DNA of 64,000 nt from Bacteroidaceae bacterium (GTDB taxonomy: Bacteria > Bacteroidota > Bacteroidia > Bacteroidales > Bacteroidaceae): contig JAFTVE010000027.1 in the NCBI GenBank assembly GCA_017465905.1, positions 1-64,000 of the forward strand, given 5' to 3'. Made by a program: the position numbers and the translations under genes. Positions 56,401 to 64,000 of the stretch are shown here, piece after piece (within the stretch, counting starts at the first letter, position 1; each line of letters begins with the position of its first letter). The notes under the pieces were generated by a model. It did no database searches, was not told the DNA's origin, and saw nothing but the letters and a program-made list of their open reading frames with translations.

Positions 56401-57094
56401 GCACTGGGGTGGCGACACCGGCAACCGCTACATGGACTCTTACAACGGCACAAAGAAGGCTCTCAACTTCCGTGCAGCACAGGTACTCACCGACATTCCT
56501 AACGGTACATACACCGTAACAGTAGCTACACGTGCCGACTCAATCGGTGCTTACATCTTCGCTCTTGGCGAGGCTATCACCGACACATTGGTTAACGACT
56601 CTACCGTAATGCTCCAGGTGGCCAACAGCGCCAACACCAAGTGGCAAGAGATCGAGTTCCACGCAGATAGCCTCGGTGGCATCTGGAAGGCTGAGGACGA
56701 CAAGTTCATGGCTGGTGAGACCTTCGACGAGACCATCCACAACGTGAAGAACGGTGTAGGTTACGGTTGGACATGGCAGACCATCGACGACGTTGTAGTA
56801 ACCAACCACGAAATGGTAATTGGTGTAACAACCGACTCTACCGTAACCAAGAAGGCCGGCTTCGAAGGCAAGTGGTTCTCAGTTGACGACTGGTCACTGA
56901 CAATCAAGGCTGTAGGCGACAACAACGGCTGGACCATCGAGAGTGGTATCGAGAACGTTGCTGCTACCGTACAGAAGACTGTATACTACGCTATCGACGG
57001 ACGTCAGCTTGCAATTCCTGGCAAGGGCGTGAACATCGTGAAGACTGTTTACAGCGACGGACGCATCGAAGTGAAGAAGGTATACGTAAAGTAA
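53489..57094 (+). CDS. Large secreted protein with repeated carbohydrate-binding-like modules
   Basis: 1201 residues; no catalytic domain recognised. Signal peptide (cleavage near NAQ, 21). At least four beta-sandwich modules start with an NP-(S/N/T)-F motif (IENPSFEANTEGW, LKNPNFDNGMVDW, IQNPNFEVKDGW, IVNPTFDSDAAGW), separated by Ala/Glu-rich three-helix linkers (about 205-270, 455-580, 745-900). The tail YYAIDGRQL, YSDGRIEVKKVYVK matches that of the dockerin-CotH protein. Codon choice is strongly biased toward AAC, GAC, TAC and GTA, unlike most neighbours, suggesting high expression. Probably a surface glycan-binding or cell-envelope scaffold protein. Followed by an intrinsic terminator. 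Confidence 0.7.
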   Translation: MKKILTSVVLFAAGLFAANAQQLQTGDTFTYTNADGVVKTYTVTGENLIENPSFEANTEGWLGGGGGTLTGVDWQSTGGVDGGAYLRLTENAGKGGNGSIGTAWELEKGKTYVFSYFIRQNTNTDAVAKEGYIVTSETDTPRGDETKTLMYAYEDANCAWTQNIVVTTAEYKYLQFCARWLGGSKCFDAFILAEVEEAADPAELEALIATCGEWIDTFGDEAKELETFEPIVQEAEALVAGEAYTANDLNAMVTKLNEALLDFRMANASDEYTVDVTNRYLKNPNFDNGMVDWTRNNDNVNGGTNIRFFEYFGESSRVLEINEGSSAVSTDTHIYQTVHNLPLGYYRFTVQCVMNHAVDKEADPEAKSGAAIYCNGSELDMVTDQITTDGASKDNSYPQTFTIEGIVSGDSMVVGFVGYKENNFTYVAIDNVRLEYAGFDAGIYIDALGEEIYEWMEENSDMLLPGIGYTLEDEINLSTDATTDEEMTAAYIRLDSVFNNAKESVKLMEQLTEDYTAFAEEVGTTNFPGAEAAAAVIAEIETFLSLEDEEANYQSILDMVAKLKQALADYRMSQESTKDQPGNYSFFIQNPNFEVKDGWTWNLTHDGGGSDIWVGGCRPTTADGENRQGLNIWGNHIVSIDVQQTITGLPDGLYAISGEMITQTGYATDQHLYVESSINTATSPYLEVEGWDNYEWTTLTTGYAIVNDGKLVIGAGSNTGGSASEGWFQLTNVQLYYYGEASAEDLAAAYEATIAKAEGLVATLLPGDAAVLSAKITEAKALESQEAACALLQEPIKTATAAAGVYASFKNGAYKTVADNKEALSIAEAIEVLGAALGFADAITAADTTTTAALNAIEEKLNAYNDYATYLEEVGYMVTDRSYAQANINDVKATIAAQKADLVAEFQSSTNVADLKAKLESVVRYLIKSAFFHAKAGDDATSLIVNPTFDSDAAGWLVNKGAGNTETNAGQHWGGDTGNRYMDSYNGTKKALNFRAAQVLTDIPNGTYTVTVATRADSIGAYIFALGEAITDTLVNDSTVMLQVANSANTKWQEIEFHADSLGGIWKAEDDKFMAGETFDETIHNVKNGVGYGWTWQTIDDVVVTNHEMVIGVTTDSTVTKKAGFEGKWFSVDDWSLTIKAVGDNNGWTIESGIENVAATVQKTVYYAIDGRQLAIPGKGVNIVKTVYSDGRIEVKKVYVK

Positions 57095-57151
57095 GAAACG
57101 TAAAAGAAAAGTATATGTAACAATATACTGACAAACACGACAAACTACTCC

Positions 57152-57190
57152 GAAGCGGGGCTGCACAAGCAGCTCCGCTTCTTATTTTTC
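57152..57190 (+). terminator. Intrinsic terminator of the 1201-residue protein gene
   Basis: GAAGCGGGGCTGC (57152-57164), loop ACAA, GCAGCTCCGCTTC (57169-57181): 13 bp with one G-T, then TTATTTTT. Confidence 0.9.
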
Positions 57191-57296
57191 ACCATCTGCT
57201 TTGCCAATCGAATAAATATAATTACATTTGCAAGATTAAAGGTACTGGACCACCCAGCCACAAACACCCCCAGCCACAAACAACCGACAATATACA

Positions 57297-59168
57297 ATGA
57301 AAACCAACAACACCAAGCCCAAAACACAAGTCAAAGCCACCATCGAGGAAAGCAAGCTCACTCGCATGCCCCTCATAGCAGGAGCGGCTTTTGCCATCAT
57401 CACATGGGCACTGCTCAACATCTTCGAGCACGAATTCCTCTACCGCGTACAGGAGCTATCACTATGGCTACCAACCAAAGTCTACTTCGATGAGCGCATG
57501 ATGGTACCGGGCGGACTGATGACCTACATCGCCTGCTTCCTCACCCAGTTCTTCTACTATCCCATGCTGGGCTCACTCATCTACGTAGCCCTGCTGATAG
57601 CCACACAGCTACTCACGCAGAAGGTGTTTGCCATCCCTAACAGCTGGACATTGCTCGCGCTGATTCCCAGTGCGCTCATCCTCTGCTGCTCTATGGAAGT
57701 AGGCTACTGGATATTCCAAATCAAAACACAGGGATACTTCTACTCCATGCTTGTAGGCTTCCTCTTCACCCTATTGGCTATACGCCTCTACCAAGTGACA
57801 AAGGGTTGGGGACGCTACGTTACCGTAGCCTTGATTGCCGCAGCAGGATATCCCCTCTTCGGTTTCTATGCCCTGCTGGCACTGCTGACTATCATAGCCT
57901 TTGAGCTGGCATCCAAGGAGCGAAATATAGGCCTTGTCCTGCTCTGCCTCGCCGCCGGCATCGCCACACCTATATTATATTATAATGTATACGAGCAGAC
58001 ACGCTTCGTACGTATGTTTGTAGCAGGTATGCCTGCCTTCCAGTTCATCAAGCGCGATCTGGGTACTTGGGTGCCCTACATCCTACTCTATCTGTTCCCA
58101 CTCGTGATACCTTTCATACGCTTCCAATGCGCCAAGGGACATATACAAACCAAGACACGCTTCATCACAACACAGGCCATAGCAATAGCCGTGATGGTGT
58201 TTGTGGTGCAACTCTTCTGGTTCCGCGACCCCAACTTCCGTGCCGAGATCAAGATGAACCACGCCATGGAGCGTCTCGAATGGCGCAAAGTCCTCGACAT
58301 TGCCAAGTCACAGGAGCAAACCCCTACCCGACTCATGGTGCTCAACCGTAACCTCGCACTGCTCAAGCTGGGCAAGGCTGGCGATGAGATGTTCCACTAC
58401 CTTGACGGTGGTGAAGCACCAGCCTCCCCCTTCGAGATACGCCTCATGCAGGTAGGTGGCAAGATGCTCTACTACCACTATGCCCGCATGAACTTCTGCT
58501 ACCGCTGGTGCCTCGAAGATGCAGTTGAATATGGATGGAAAGTCGACTACATCAAATACATGGTGAAGACCTCCATCATCTCCGGCGAATACCCACTGGC
58601 GATGAAGTACATCAACACACTGAAGAAAACCCTCTTCTACAAGGGATGGGCCGAGAAGTACGAGAAGATGATACAGAGCCCCGAACTCATCGCCAAGGAC
58701 CGCGAGTTTGCCAGCATACTCCCTCTCTACCAGTTCGAAAACCAGCTCGACGGCGACAATACCCTGGTAGAAATCTACCTCCTCAACTACTTCGCCCACA
58801 CCTATAACGAGCTCAACACCCCGATGTTCGATGAGGCCTCCCTGATGTGCGCACTCACGCTGAAGGATATCCCTACATTCTGGAACTGCTTCTTCCGATA
58901 TGCCAACAGTCACAAGACCAGTCGTATGCCTACCCACTATCAGGAGGCAGCTCTGCTCTATGGCAATTTGGAGAAGAATGTGGATATCAGCAAGATGCCC
59001 TTCGACAAGTCCGTCAAGATGCGCTTCCAGGACTTCATGCGATTCTCACAGAAACACGCCGTAAAGAACGTGGAGCGCGACCCCGAAGCCAAGAAGCTCT
59101 TCTACGACCGCTTCGGCGACACCTTCTGGTATTTTTATTTCTTCATACGCGACGTGAAATCATATTAA
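57297..59168 (+). CDS. DUF6057-like polytopic membrane protein
   Basis: 623 residues. About ten hydrophobic spans between residues 24 and 320 (LIAGAAFAIITWALLNIF first, FITTQAIAIAVMVFVVQLFWF last), then a soluble helical C-terminal half (about 330-623) with TPR-like pairs (LNRNLALLKLGKAGDEMFHYL, YPLAMKYINTLKKTLFYKGWAEKY). The shape matches the Bacteroidetes DUF6057 family, of unknown function. It is followed after 86 bp by the haem-motif beta-propeller lipoprotein on the same strand, and the pair looks like one operon. Confidence 0.6.
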   Translation: MKTNNTKPKTQVKATIEESKLTRMPLIAGAAFAIITWALLNIFEHEFLYRVQELSLWLPTKVYFDERMMVPGGLMTYIACFLTQFFYYPMLGSLIYVALLIATQLLTQKVFAIPNSWTLLALIPSALILCCSMEVGYWIFQIKTQGYFYSMLVGFLFTLLAIRLYQVTKGWGRYVTVALIAAAGYPLFGFYALLALLTIIAFELASKERNIGLVLLCLAAGIATPILYYNVYEQTRFVRMFVAGMPAFQFIKRDLGTWVPYILLYLFPLVIPFIRFQCAKGHIQTKTRFITTQAIAIAVMVFVVQLFWFRDPNFRAEIKMNHAMERLEWRKVLDIAKSQEQTPTRLMVLNRNLALLKLGKAGDEMFHYLDGGEAPASPFEIRLMQVGGKMLYYHYARMNFCYRWCLEDAVEYGWKVDYIKYMVKTSIISGEYPLAMKYINTLKKTLFYKGWAEKYEKMIQSPELIAKDREFASILPLYQFENQLDGDNTLVEIYLLNYFAHTYNELNTPMFDEASLMCALTLKDIPTFWNCFFRYANSHKTSRMPTHYQEAALLYGNLEKNVDISKMPFDKSVKMRFQDFMRFSQKHAVKNVERDPEAKKLFYDRFGDTFWYFYFFIRDVKSY

Positions 59169-59177
59169 CAAGGAATC

Positions 59178-59232
59178 CCTAGCGATTCCTAGATTCTCCT
59201 AGGTCTTCCTAAGAAATCCTATAACTCCCTAA
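59178..59232. repeat. 10-bp-period CCTA array between the DUF6057-like and propeller genes
   Basis: CCTA occurs at 59178, 59188, 59198, 59208, 59218 and 59228, exactly 10 bp apart; the first three are CCTAG. Same period and core as the array at 49657-49700. Confidence 0.9.
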
Positions 59233-59254
59233 CCCCATAACCCAAAAACGCCCC

Positions 59255-60751
59255 ATGCACAACCACTTCCTATACACCCTCCTCATTGGCTCAGCACTCC
59301 TCGTGGGTTGCTCAGCCCAGCCTCCAAAAGAGTTTACAGAAATCGACAAGAAGGCAACCACCTACCCCGACTTCAGCAATACCACCATCCCCTACAACAT
59401 CGCTCCCCTCAACTTCGACTACCAGATGGAGGGAAAGCAGTTCATCACGGAGCTGAAAGCCGAGGAGCAAACGCTCATCATGAAGGGCAAGCAGACCGAC
59501 TGGAAAGTCAAGCAATGGCACAACCTCCTCGAAGCCAACAAAGGCAAGAAGATTGAGGTTATCACCTATGTACAAACAGATAAGGGATGGGAGAAATACC
59601 GCCCCACAGCGTGGTTCATCGCCAACGAACCCATCGACCCCTACATCTCGTACCGTATCATTGCCCCTTCATACGTCACCTACGAAGAACTCTCGATACG
59701 CCAACGCCACATCGAGAACTTCGACGAGCAGATTATCTACAACAACATGCTGCAAGGCAACGATGTGGACGGCCAGTGCATCAACTGCCACCACTACCGC
59801 AACTACAAGACCGACCAGATGCAGTTCCACGTACGCCAGTTCAAGGGAGGTACCATGATTGTCAATGGCGACGAAGTCAGAAAGATAAACCTCAAGACCG
59901 ACTCCACCATCTCGGCCGGTGTATACCCTGCATGGCACCCCACACACAACCTCATCGCCTACTCCATCAACGACACAGGCCAGTCGTTCCACACGAAGGA
60001 CAACAACAAGATTGAGGTTCAGGACCTTAAAAGCGACCTCATCCTATACGACATAGACAACAACGAGGTGAGCTTCATCGAGCACGACACCCTCGAATGG
60101 GAGGTATTCCCAGCTTGGTCACCCGATGGCAAGACCCTCTACTACAACTCCGCTCACTACGAGATACAGAACTATGCCGGCAAGGAGCGTGAAATCATCG
60201 ACAACTACAAGGATTTCAAGTATAACATCTACCGCAAATCGTTCGATCCCGAGACACTTACCTTTGGCCCTGCCGAGATGGTCTACGACGCAGCTTCAGT
60301 AGGCAAGAGCGCCACCCTGCCACGCGTCTCTCCCGATGGTCGCTACCTGCTCTTCGGCATGGCCGAATATGGATGCTTCCACATTTGGCACAAAGATGCA
60401 GACCTCTACATGATAGACTTGAAAAACAACGAGTTGAAAAACCTGCGAACCATCAACAGCAAAGACGTGGAAAGCTACCACTCATGGTCGAGCAACGGAC
60501 GATGGATACTCTACACCAGCCGACGCGACGATGGAGGTTACACACGCCTCTACATTGCCTATTTCGACAAGAATGGCAGGGCACACAAACCCTTCATCCT
60601 ACCGCAGAAAGACCCCTATTTCTACGACGACTACTACAAGAGCTACAATGTGCCTGAGTATATGTTGGAACCAGTGACGATAACACCCCAGGAATTCGCT
60701 CGCCACATAGATCAGGAGGCACAGCAAGCTAAATTCAGAAGCACAAAATAA
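59255..60751 (+). CDS. Lipoprotein with c-type haem motif and PD40/TolB-like propeller
   Basis: 498 residues. The lipobox LVGC (Cys19) is followed by an N-terminal domain (about 25-170), a single CINCH haem-attachment motif (Cys175, Cys178, His179, with a second His180), and TolB/PD40 beta-propeller blades (about 190-490: YPAWHPTHNLIAYSINDTG, FPAWSPDGKTLYYNS, LPRVSPDGRYLLFG, YHSWSSNGRWILYTSRRDD). If cytochrome-c maturation is present in the host, it would carry one covalent haem in the periplasm. Function unknown; the neighbouring membrane protein suggests a complex. Confidence 0.75.
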   Translation: MHNHFLYTLLIGSALLVGCSAQPPKEFTEIDKKATTYPDFSNTTIPYNIAPLNFDYQMEGKQFITELKAEEQTLIMKGKQTDWKVKQWHNLLEANKGKKIEVITYVQTDKGWEKYRPTAWFIANEPIDPYISYRIIAPSYVTYEELSIRQRHIENFDEQIIYNNMLQGNDVDGQCINCHHYRNYKTDQMQFHVRQFKGGTMIVNGDEVRKINLKTDSTISAGVYPAWHPTHNLIAYSINDTGQSFHTKDNNKIEVQDLKSDLILYDIDNNEVSFIEHDTLEWEVFPAWSPDGKTLYYNSAHYEIQNYAGKEREIIDNYKDFKYNIYRKSFDPETLTFGPAEMVYDAASVGKSATLPRVSPDGRYLLFGMAEYGCFHIWHKDADLYMIDLKNNELKNLRTINSKDVESYHSWSSNGRWILYTSRRDDGGYTRLYIAYFDKNGRAHKPFILPQKDPYFYDDYYKSYNVPEYMLEPVTITPQEFARHIDQEAQQAKFRSTK

Positions 60752-60784
60752 GTGGCTATTATATTGAGTTTTACATAACATCTC

Positions 60785-60869
60785 ATGTCATGCTGAACTA
60801 CGTGAAGCATCTCGCGAAGTCTCTAGCAAAGTCACAGTGCGAGATCCTTCGTTTCACTCAGGATGACAC
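60785..60869. repeat. TGTCATTCTGAGC-type inverted repeat, copy 3
   Basis: ATGTCATGCTGAACTACGTG at the left and CACTCAGGATGACA at the right, with inner CTCGC/GCGAG pairing. It starts 34 nt after the propeller gene's stop. Confidence 0.9.
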
Positions 60870-60893
60870 CATCACGAAAGAATCTGCCCTCTT

Positions 60894-60905
60894 GGACAAT
60901 TGTCC
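60894..60905. promoter_or_regulatory. 12-bp perfect palindrome upstream of the FAS1/SusC unit
   Basis: GGACAATTGTCC, with further partial symmetry outward (CTT and AAG), about 90 bp upstream of the predicted -7 box. It could be an operator. Confidence 0.3.
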
Positions 60906-60986
60906 TAAGATTTGGGAGAATTAAAAAAATGTTATCGGAACGAAAAAAAAGACAAATATAAATTAGCAAGTATGAAGAAATAAATA

Positions 60987-60994
60987 TACCTTTG
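60987..60994 (+). promoter_or_regulatory. -7 box of the FAS1/SusC unit
   Basis: TACCTTTG, an exact TAnnTTTG match, 40 bp before the start at 61035. Confidence 0.55.
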
Positions 60995-61034
60995 TCCGTT
61001 AAATGGAAATAATAACACTAACTGATATCTAATT

Positions 61035-63884
61035 ATGAACAAAAAACACACGTTCAAAGTGGGCAAGTACATCAGTATGGCTTGTCTGTTATTTGTTTGT
61101 GCAACAGTTCAATCCTGTAAAGATGAGTACATCTACGACAATCAGGAACCGGACTTTTTGGGCGCAAGCATTTACAATTATTTGGAAGAAAAAGGCAACT
61201 TTACGCTCTTCCTGAAAGTGATTGACGACCTCAACTACAAGGAGGTACTCTCCAAGACGGGTAGTAAGACCCTCTTTGTGGCTGACGACGATGCCTTCAA
61301 AAAAGGTATCAAGGAGGAATGGGGACTCGACAGCTACGAGGAGCTGACTCCGGCTCACAAGCGCATCATCCTCTACAACTCCATGTTGGACAATGCCTAC
61401 CTGCTGGAGCTGATGTCAAACACACCAGCTGCCAATGCCAACTCTGAGCCCATCATCGGACGTTGCTTGCGCCAGGTGACCTCATCGAACGTAACCGACA
61501 CCATCGGTTTATTCTTCGATAAGGACCTTCCCCAGAACAATGCCGACTGGGATGCCTTCCGTCAGACTGGTATCCGCTTGGCTCTGGACGCAACATCAAC
61601 CACCATGGTACACTTCCTCGAGGAGCAGCTTTATCAGAACTCTATCACTGCTGAGGACCTCAACATCCTGTTGAACAACAAGTACGATGCCAAGACTTCT
61701 GATGCCTTCATCTTCGACAAGAAGGTTATCGACCAGAACGTAACTTGCAAGAACGGTTATGTACACCAGCTCGACGGCCTTCTGATTCCGCCTTCAAACA
61801 TGGCCGAGGAGATTCGTACCAACGGAAAGACCAACATCTTCAGCAGCATGCTCGACCGCTTCGCCGTGCCCGTACCCAATGCAGCACTTACGGCCGAGTA
61901 CAACCGTATCTATCACTATGGTGATGATGCCAATGCTGAGCAGGTATACGAGAAGAGATACTACACCAAGGGTTCTAACAGAGGTACAGCAACAGATGCC
62001 GACAAGGGCTTCCTCTCATACATCGACATCAACGAGAATGAGCACAACGCCAAGGATGGTGCTGCCCTCTTCTTCGACCCGGGTTGGAACGAGTATAGAG
62101 CCGGTTCAGGTTCTACCACCAAGGAGAACGACATGGCTGTAATGTTCGTCCCCACCGACGAGGCTATGGAGAAGTACTTCTCTGTGGAGGGTGAAGGTCA
62201 AGCACTCATCGAGCGTTTCAAGTACAGAGACAGTATCCCCGTAGAGCACATCCAGTACTTGATGCGTAACATGATGAAGAATTCGTTCAATGCAGCCGTT
62301 CCCTCACGCTTCGAGAGCATCATGGACGATGCCCGTGACCCCATGGGCGTAACTAAGGACGATATCGAAGAGGTTATCATCGCCAACAACGGTCTTATCT
62401 ACATCACCAATAAGGTATACAGCCCCGCACGTTACGTAGCCGTAACAGCTCCTGTACTCTTCAGCGACACACTGAGCATCGCCAACTGGGCTATGACAAG
62501 ATACGAGTACGACAAGTACCTCCTCTCTATGGGTAGCCACTTCAGTTTGGTTGTACCCTCAAACGGTGCTTTGGTATACTATGACCCCTTCACCGTCAAC
62601 GATCCTGAGCCTACAGCATACGTATTCAAATACAATGCGAAGGCACAGAGCGAGGCTGGTAGAGTATATGCTGAGACATGGACATACGACCCCAACAGCT
62701 ATGACCCCGCAACCAACTCTTACACCCTGCTTGAGCAAGGTACCAACCTGACAACTCCTGCCCGTATTGAGAACCTGCTGAAGCAGATGTATGAATACTA
62801 CATCGTAGTAGGTGACTTCAAGAATGGCAACAAGTATCACATGACCAAGGGCTACGGTACCATCAAGGTAGAGACCGATAACGAAGGCAACGTCACCAAT
62901 ATCATGGGTGGTGGTGAGGTACAGAAGGGTTCAGTAGTTCCTATGGGCCACATCTACCCGCAGAAGAACGGTTACACCTACCGTCTCGACGCTGCCATGA
63001 TTCAGCCTCCTACGCAATCAGTATATAAAGTATTGAATAATACAGATGAGTTTGAGAAGTTCTTCGAGCTTTGCGCCGGTAGCGACCAGGTAATCAACAC
63101 CATCGCTCCTGTTGACAGAACAGGTGCTGTCATCGAAGACTCTATCAAGCGTTACAGAATCTTCGAGGATATGGGCGGTTTGGACCAGAATGTACGTACA
63201 TTCAACACCTACCACTACACTGTATACGTTCCTACAAACGACAAGATCGAAGAGGCTTATGCTGCCGGTCTTCCCAACTGGCTTGATATGGAAACCATCG
63301 CAGAGGGTGTCGAGGAGAAGAAGTTGACACAGGCCGACAAGCAAGCCGAGCTTGACGACCTCAAGACAAACGCAGCTCCTCAGGAACAGATTGATGCACT
63401 CCAGGCAGAACTTGATGCCTTGACCGCTGAGATTAACGCTACTATTGCAGCCCTCAAGAAAGACGTAGAACTAGTAGTTAACTTCGTAAAGTATCATATC
63501 CAGGATAACTCAGTATACGTCGACAACCTCCCCCACTCTATCACAGAGGGTGAGCAGGTGAGATACCAAGTAAAGTATGAAACAGCTACCCTCGACCAGC
63601 TGACCAAGCGATTCAGCACGGTAATGGTAAGAACAGAGGGCGAAACAATCGCTGTTAGCGGTGACTTTGGCGAAGCCGACGATGCAACCAGCTTCTACAA
63701 CACTTGCCACGTAATCAACGAAGAAGGTACAGAAGGTACACTCTACAACATCATGACACGCGACATCGAATTTGAGACCAATGGTAATATCGGAACCTCA
63801 TCATACGCCGTAGTACATCAGATTGACGGTTTCTTGGTGAACGACCGCATTTTCGATGCAGAAACAGGAACATTCAAAAAATAA
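61035..63884 (+). CDS. Surface lipoprotein with four FAS1 (fasciclin) domains
   Basis: 949 residues. Lipobox VQSC (Cys28). Four FAS1-like units are marked by KTLFVADDDAFKK, AVMFVPTDEAMEKYF, FSLVVPSNGALVYYD and YTVYVPTNDKIEEAY, and by closing motifs GYVHQLDGLLIPP and YAVVHQIDGFLVND. The last unit contains a coiled-coil insertion (about residues 765-815; EQIDALQAELDALTAEINA). FAS1 lipoproteins in Bacteroidetes accompany SusC/SusD systems and likely bind glycans or proteins at the surface. The SusC-like gene starts 12 bp downstream. Confidence 0.85.
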   Translation: MNKKHTFKVGKYISMACLLFVCATVQSCKDEYIYDNQEPDFLGASIYNYLEEKGNFTLFLKVIDDLNYKEVLSKTGSKTLFVADDDAFKKGIKEEWGLDSYEELTPAHKRIILYNSMLDNAYLLELMSNTPAANANSEPIIGRCLRQVTSSNVTDTIGLFFDKDLPQNNADWDAFRQTGIRLALDATSTTMVHFLEEQLYQNSITAEDLNILLNNKYDAKTSDAFIFDKKVIDQNVTCKNGYVHQLDGLLIPPSNMAEEIRTNGKTNIFSSMLDRFAVPVPNAALTAEYNRIYHYGDDANAEQVYEKRYYTKGSNRGTATDADKGFLSYIDINENEHNAKDGAALFFDPGWNEYRAGSGSTTKENDMAVMFVPTDEAMEKYFSVEGEGQALIERFKYRDSIPVEHIQYLMRNMMKNSFNAAVPSRFESIMDDARDPMGVTKDDIEEVIIANNGLIYITNKVYSPARYVAVTAPVLFSDTLSIANWAMTRYEYDKYLLSMGSHFSLVVPSNGALVYYDPFTVNDPEPTAYVFKYNAKAQSEAGRVYAETWTYDPNSYDPATNSYTLLEQGTNLTTPARIENLLKQMYEYYIVVGDFKNGNKYHMTKGYGTIKVETDNEGNVTNIMGGGEVQKGSVVPMGHIYPQKNGYTYRLDAAMIQPPTQSVYKVLNNTDEFEKFFELCAGSDQVINTIAPVDRTGAVIEDSIKRYRIFEDMGGLDQNVRTFNTYHYTVYVPTNDKIEEAYAAGLPNWLDMETIAEGVEEKKLTQADKQAELDDLKTNAAPQEQIDALQAELDALTAEINATIAALKKDVELVVNFVKYHIQDNSVYVDNLPHSITEGEQVRYQVKYETATLDQLTKRFSTVMVRTEGETIAVSGDFGEADDATSFYNTCHVINEEGTEGTLYNIMTRDIEFETNGNIGTSSYAVVHQIDGFLVNDRIFDAETGTFKK

Positions 63885-63896
63885 ATATAAGGTATC

Positions 63897-64000
63897 ATGA
63901 AAGTATATAAATATATTCTATTATCCGTTCTTTGCTTTATAGCCTCAGCAGCAACACTGAGCGCACAGCAACGTATCTCCGGACAGATTAGCGACGCTAT
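63897..64000 (+). CDS. SusC/RagA-type TonB-dependent receptor, 5' end only
   Basis: The first 34 codons are present, cut by the window edge. MKVYKYILLSVLCFIASAAT is a signal peptide ending near LSAQQ, followed by RISGQISDA, the start of the carboxypeptidase-like regulatory domain that begins SusC-family receptors. ATG at 63897 lies 12 bp after the FAS1 gene, so the two are co-transcribed. Confidence 0.75.
   Translation, partial: MKVYKYILLSVLCFIASAATLSAQQRISGQISDA

Overview
The window comes from a gut- or rumen-type member of the Bacteroidales. Prevotellaceae or Bacteroidaceae fits best, but genus is not decidable from sequence alone. Evidence: the Bacteroidetes -7 promoter motif TAnnTTTG recurs in front of genes; Shine-Dalgarno sites are mostly absent; many lipoproteins and secreted proteins end in the Bacteroidales-style tail (GIYIVDGKK or SDGRIEVKK types); carbohydrate-active enzymes are abundant; and a SusC-type receptor begins at the right edge.

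Layout. 249-6576 (- strand): a TlpA-type thioredoxin lipoprotein, a secreted protein with three internal repeats, and a TPR lipoprotein with one membrane span. 6744-13595 (-): a tight four-gene glycan operon in transcription order GH28, membrane-tethered AraC-type regulator, GH110, GH2. 13867-19876 (+): a very large secreted CotH/lamin-tail protein followed after 16 bp by fhs. 19877-21009: a gene-free repeat hub built of stacked inverted repeats and a tandem array. 21010-27334 (-): a 1193-residue secreted protein, a FucP/GluP-type sugar transporter and an N-acetylhexosamine-1-kinase-like enzyme. 27513-29657 (+): prmC, recX, comF. 29755-32680 (-): Smr-domain protein, Nudix hydrolase, queA. 32810-35225 (+): outer-membrane barrel protein and nhaC. 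35286-40942 (-): a second CotH protein carrying a dockerin pair, and a predicted alpha/alpha-toroid secreted protein. Then tRNA-Arg(CCG) (-), asnA and ung (+), lptD and an HD-domain protein (-), a GH128-like enzyme and a periplasmic GH2 beta-galactosidase (-). The right end (+) holds a 1201-residue secreted protein, a DUF6057-like membrane protein, a haem-motif beta-propeller lipoprotein, a four-FAS1 lipoprotein and the first 34 codons of a SusC-like receptor.

Functional picture. Periplasmic and surface glycosidases (GH2 twice, GH28, GH110, GH128-like) release galactose, galacturonate and glucose-type sugars. A sugar MFS permease and a sugar 1-kinase import and activate hexoses. Several large secreted proteins probably bind polymers or cells. 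Housekeeping genes lie between these accessory blocks.

The most unusual content is intergenic. Four gaps hold tandem arrays with a unit of about 22 bp; three have exactly four units, and two have near-palindromic CCGCGG cores whose base changes tend to keep the symmetry. Other gaps hold arrays with strict periods of 7, 8 or 10 bp, often as inverted pairs and sometimes overlapping stop or start codons. Three copies of one inverted-repeat family sit 32-36 nt after a stop codon. A 367-bp element with 37-bp terminal inverted repeats carries one of the 22-bp arrays. All functional statements are from reading the sequence; no searches or folding programs were run.
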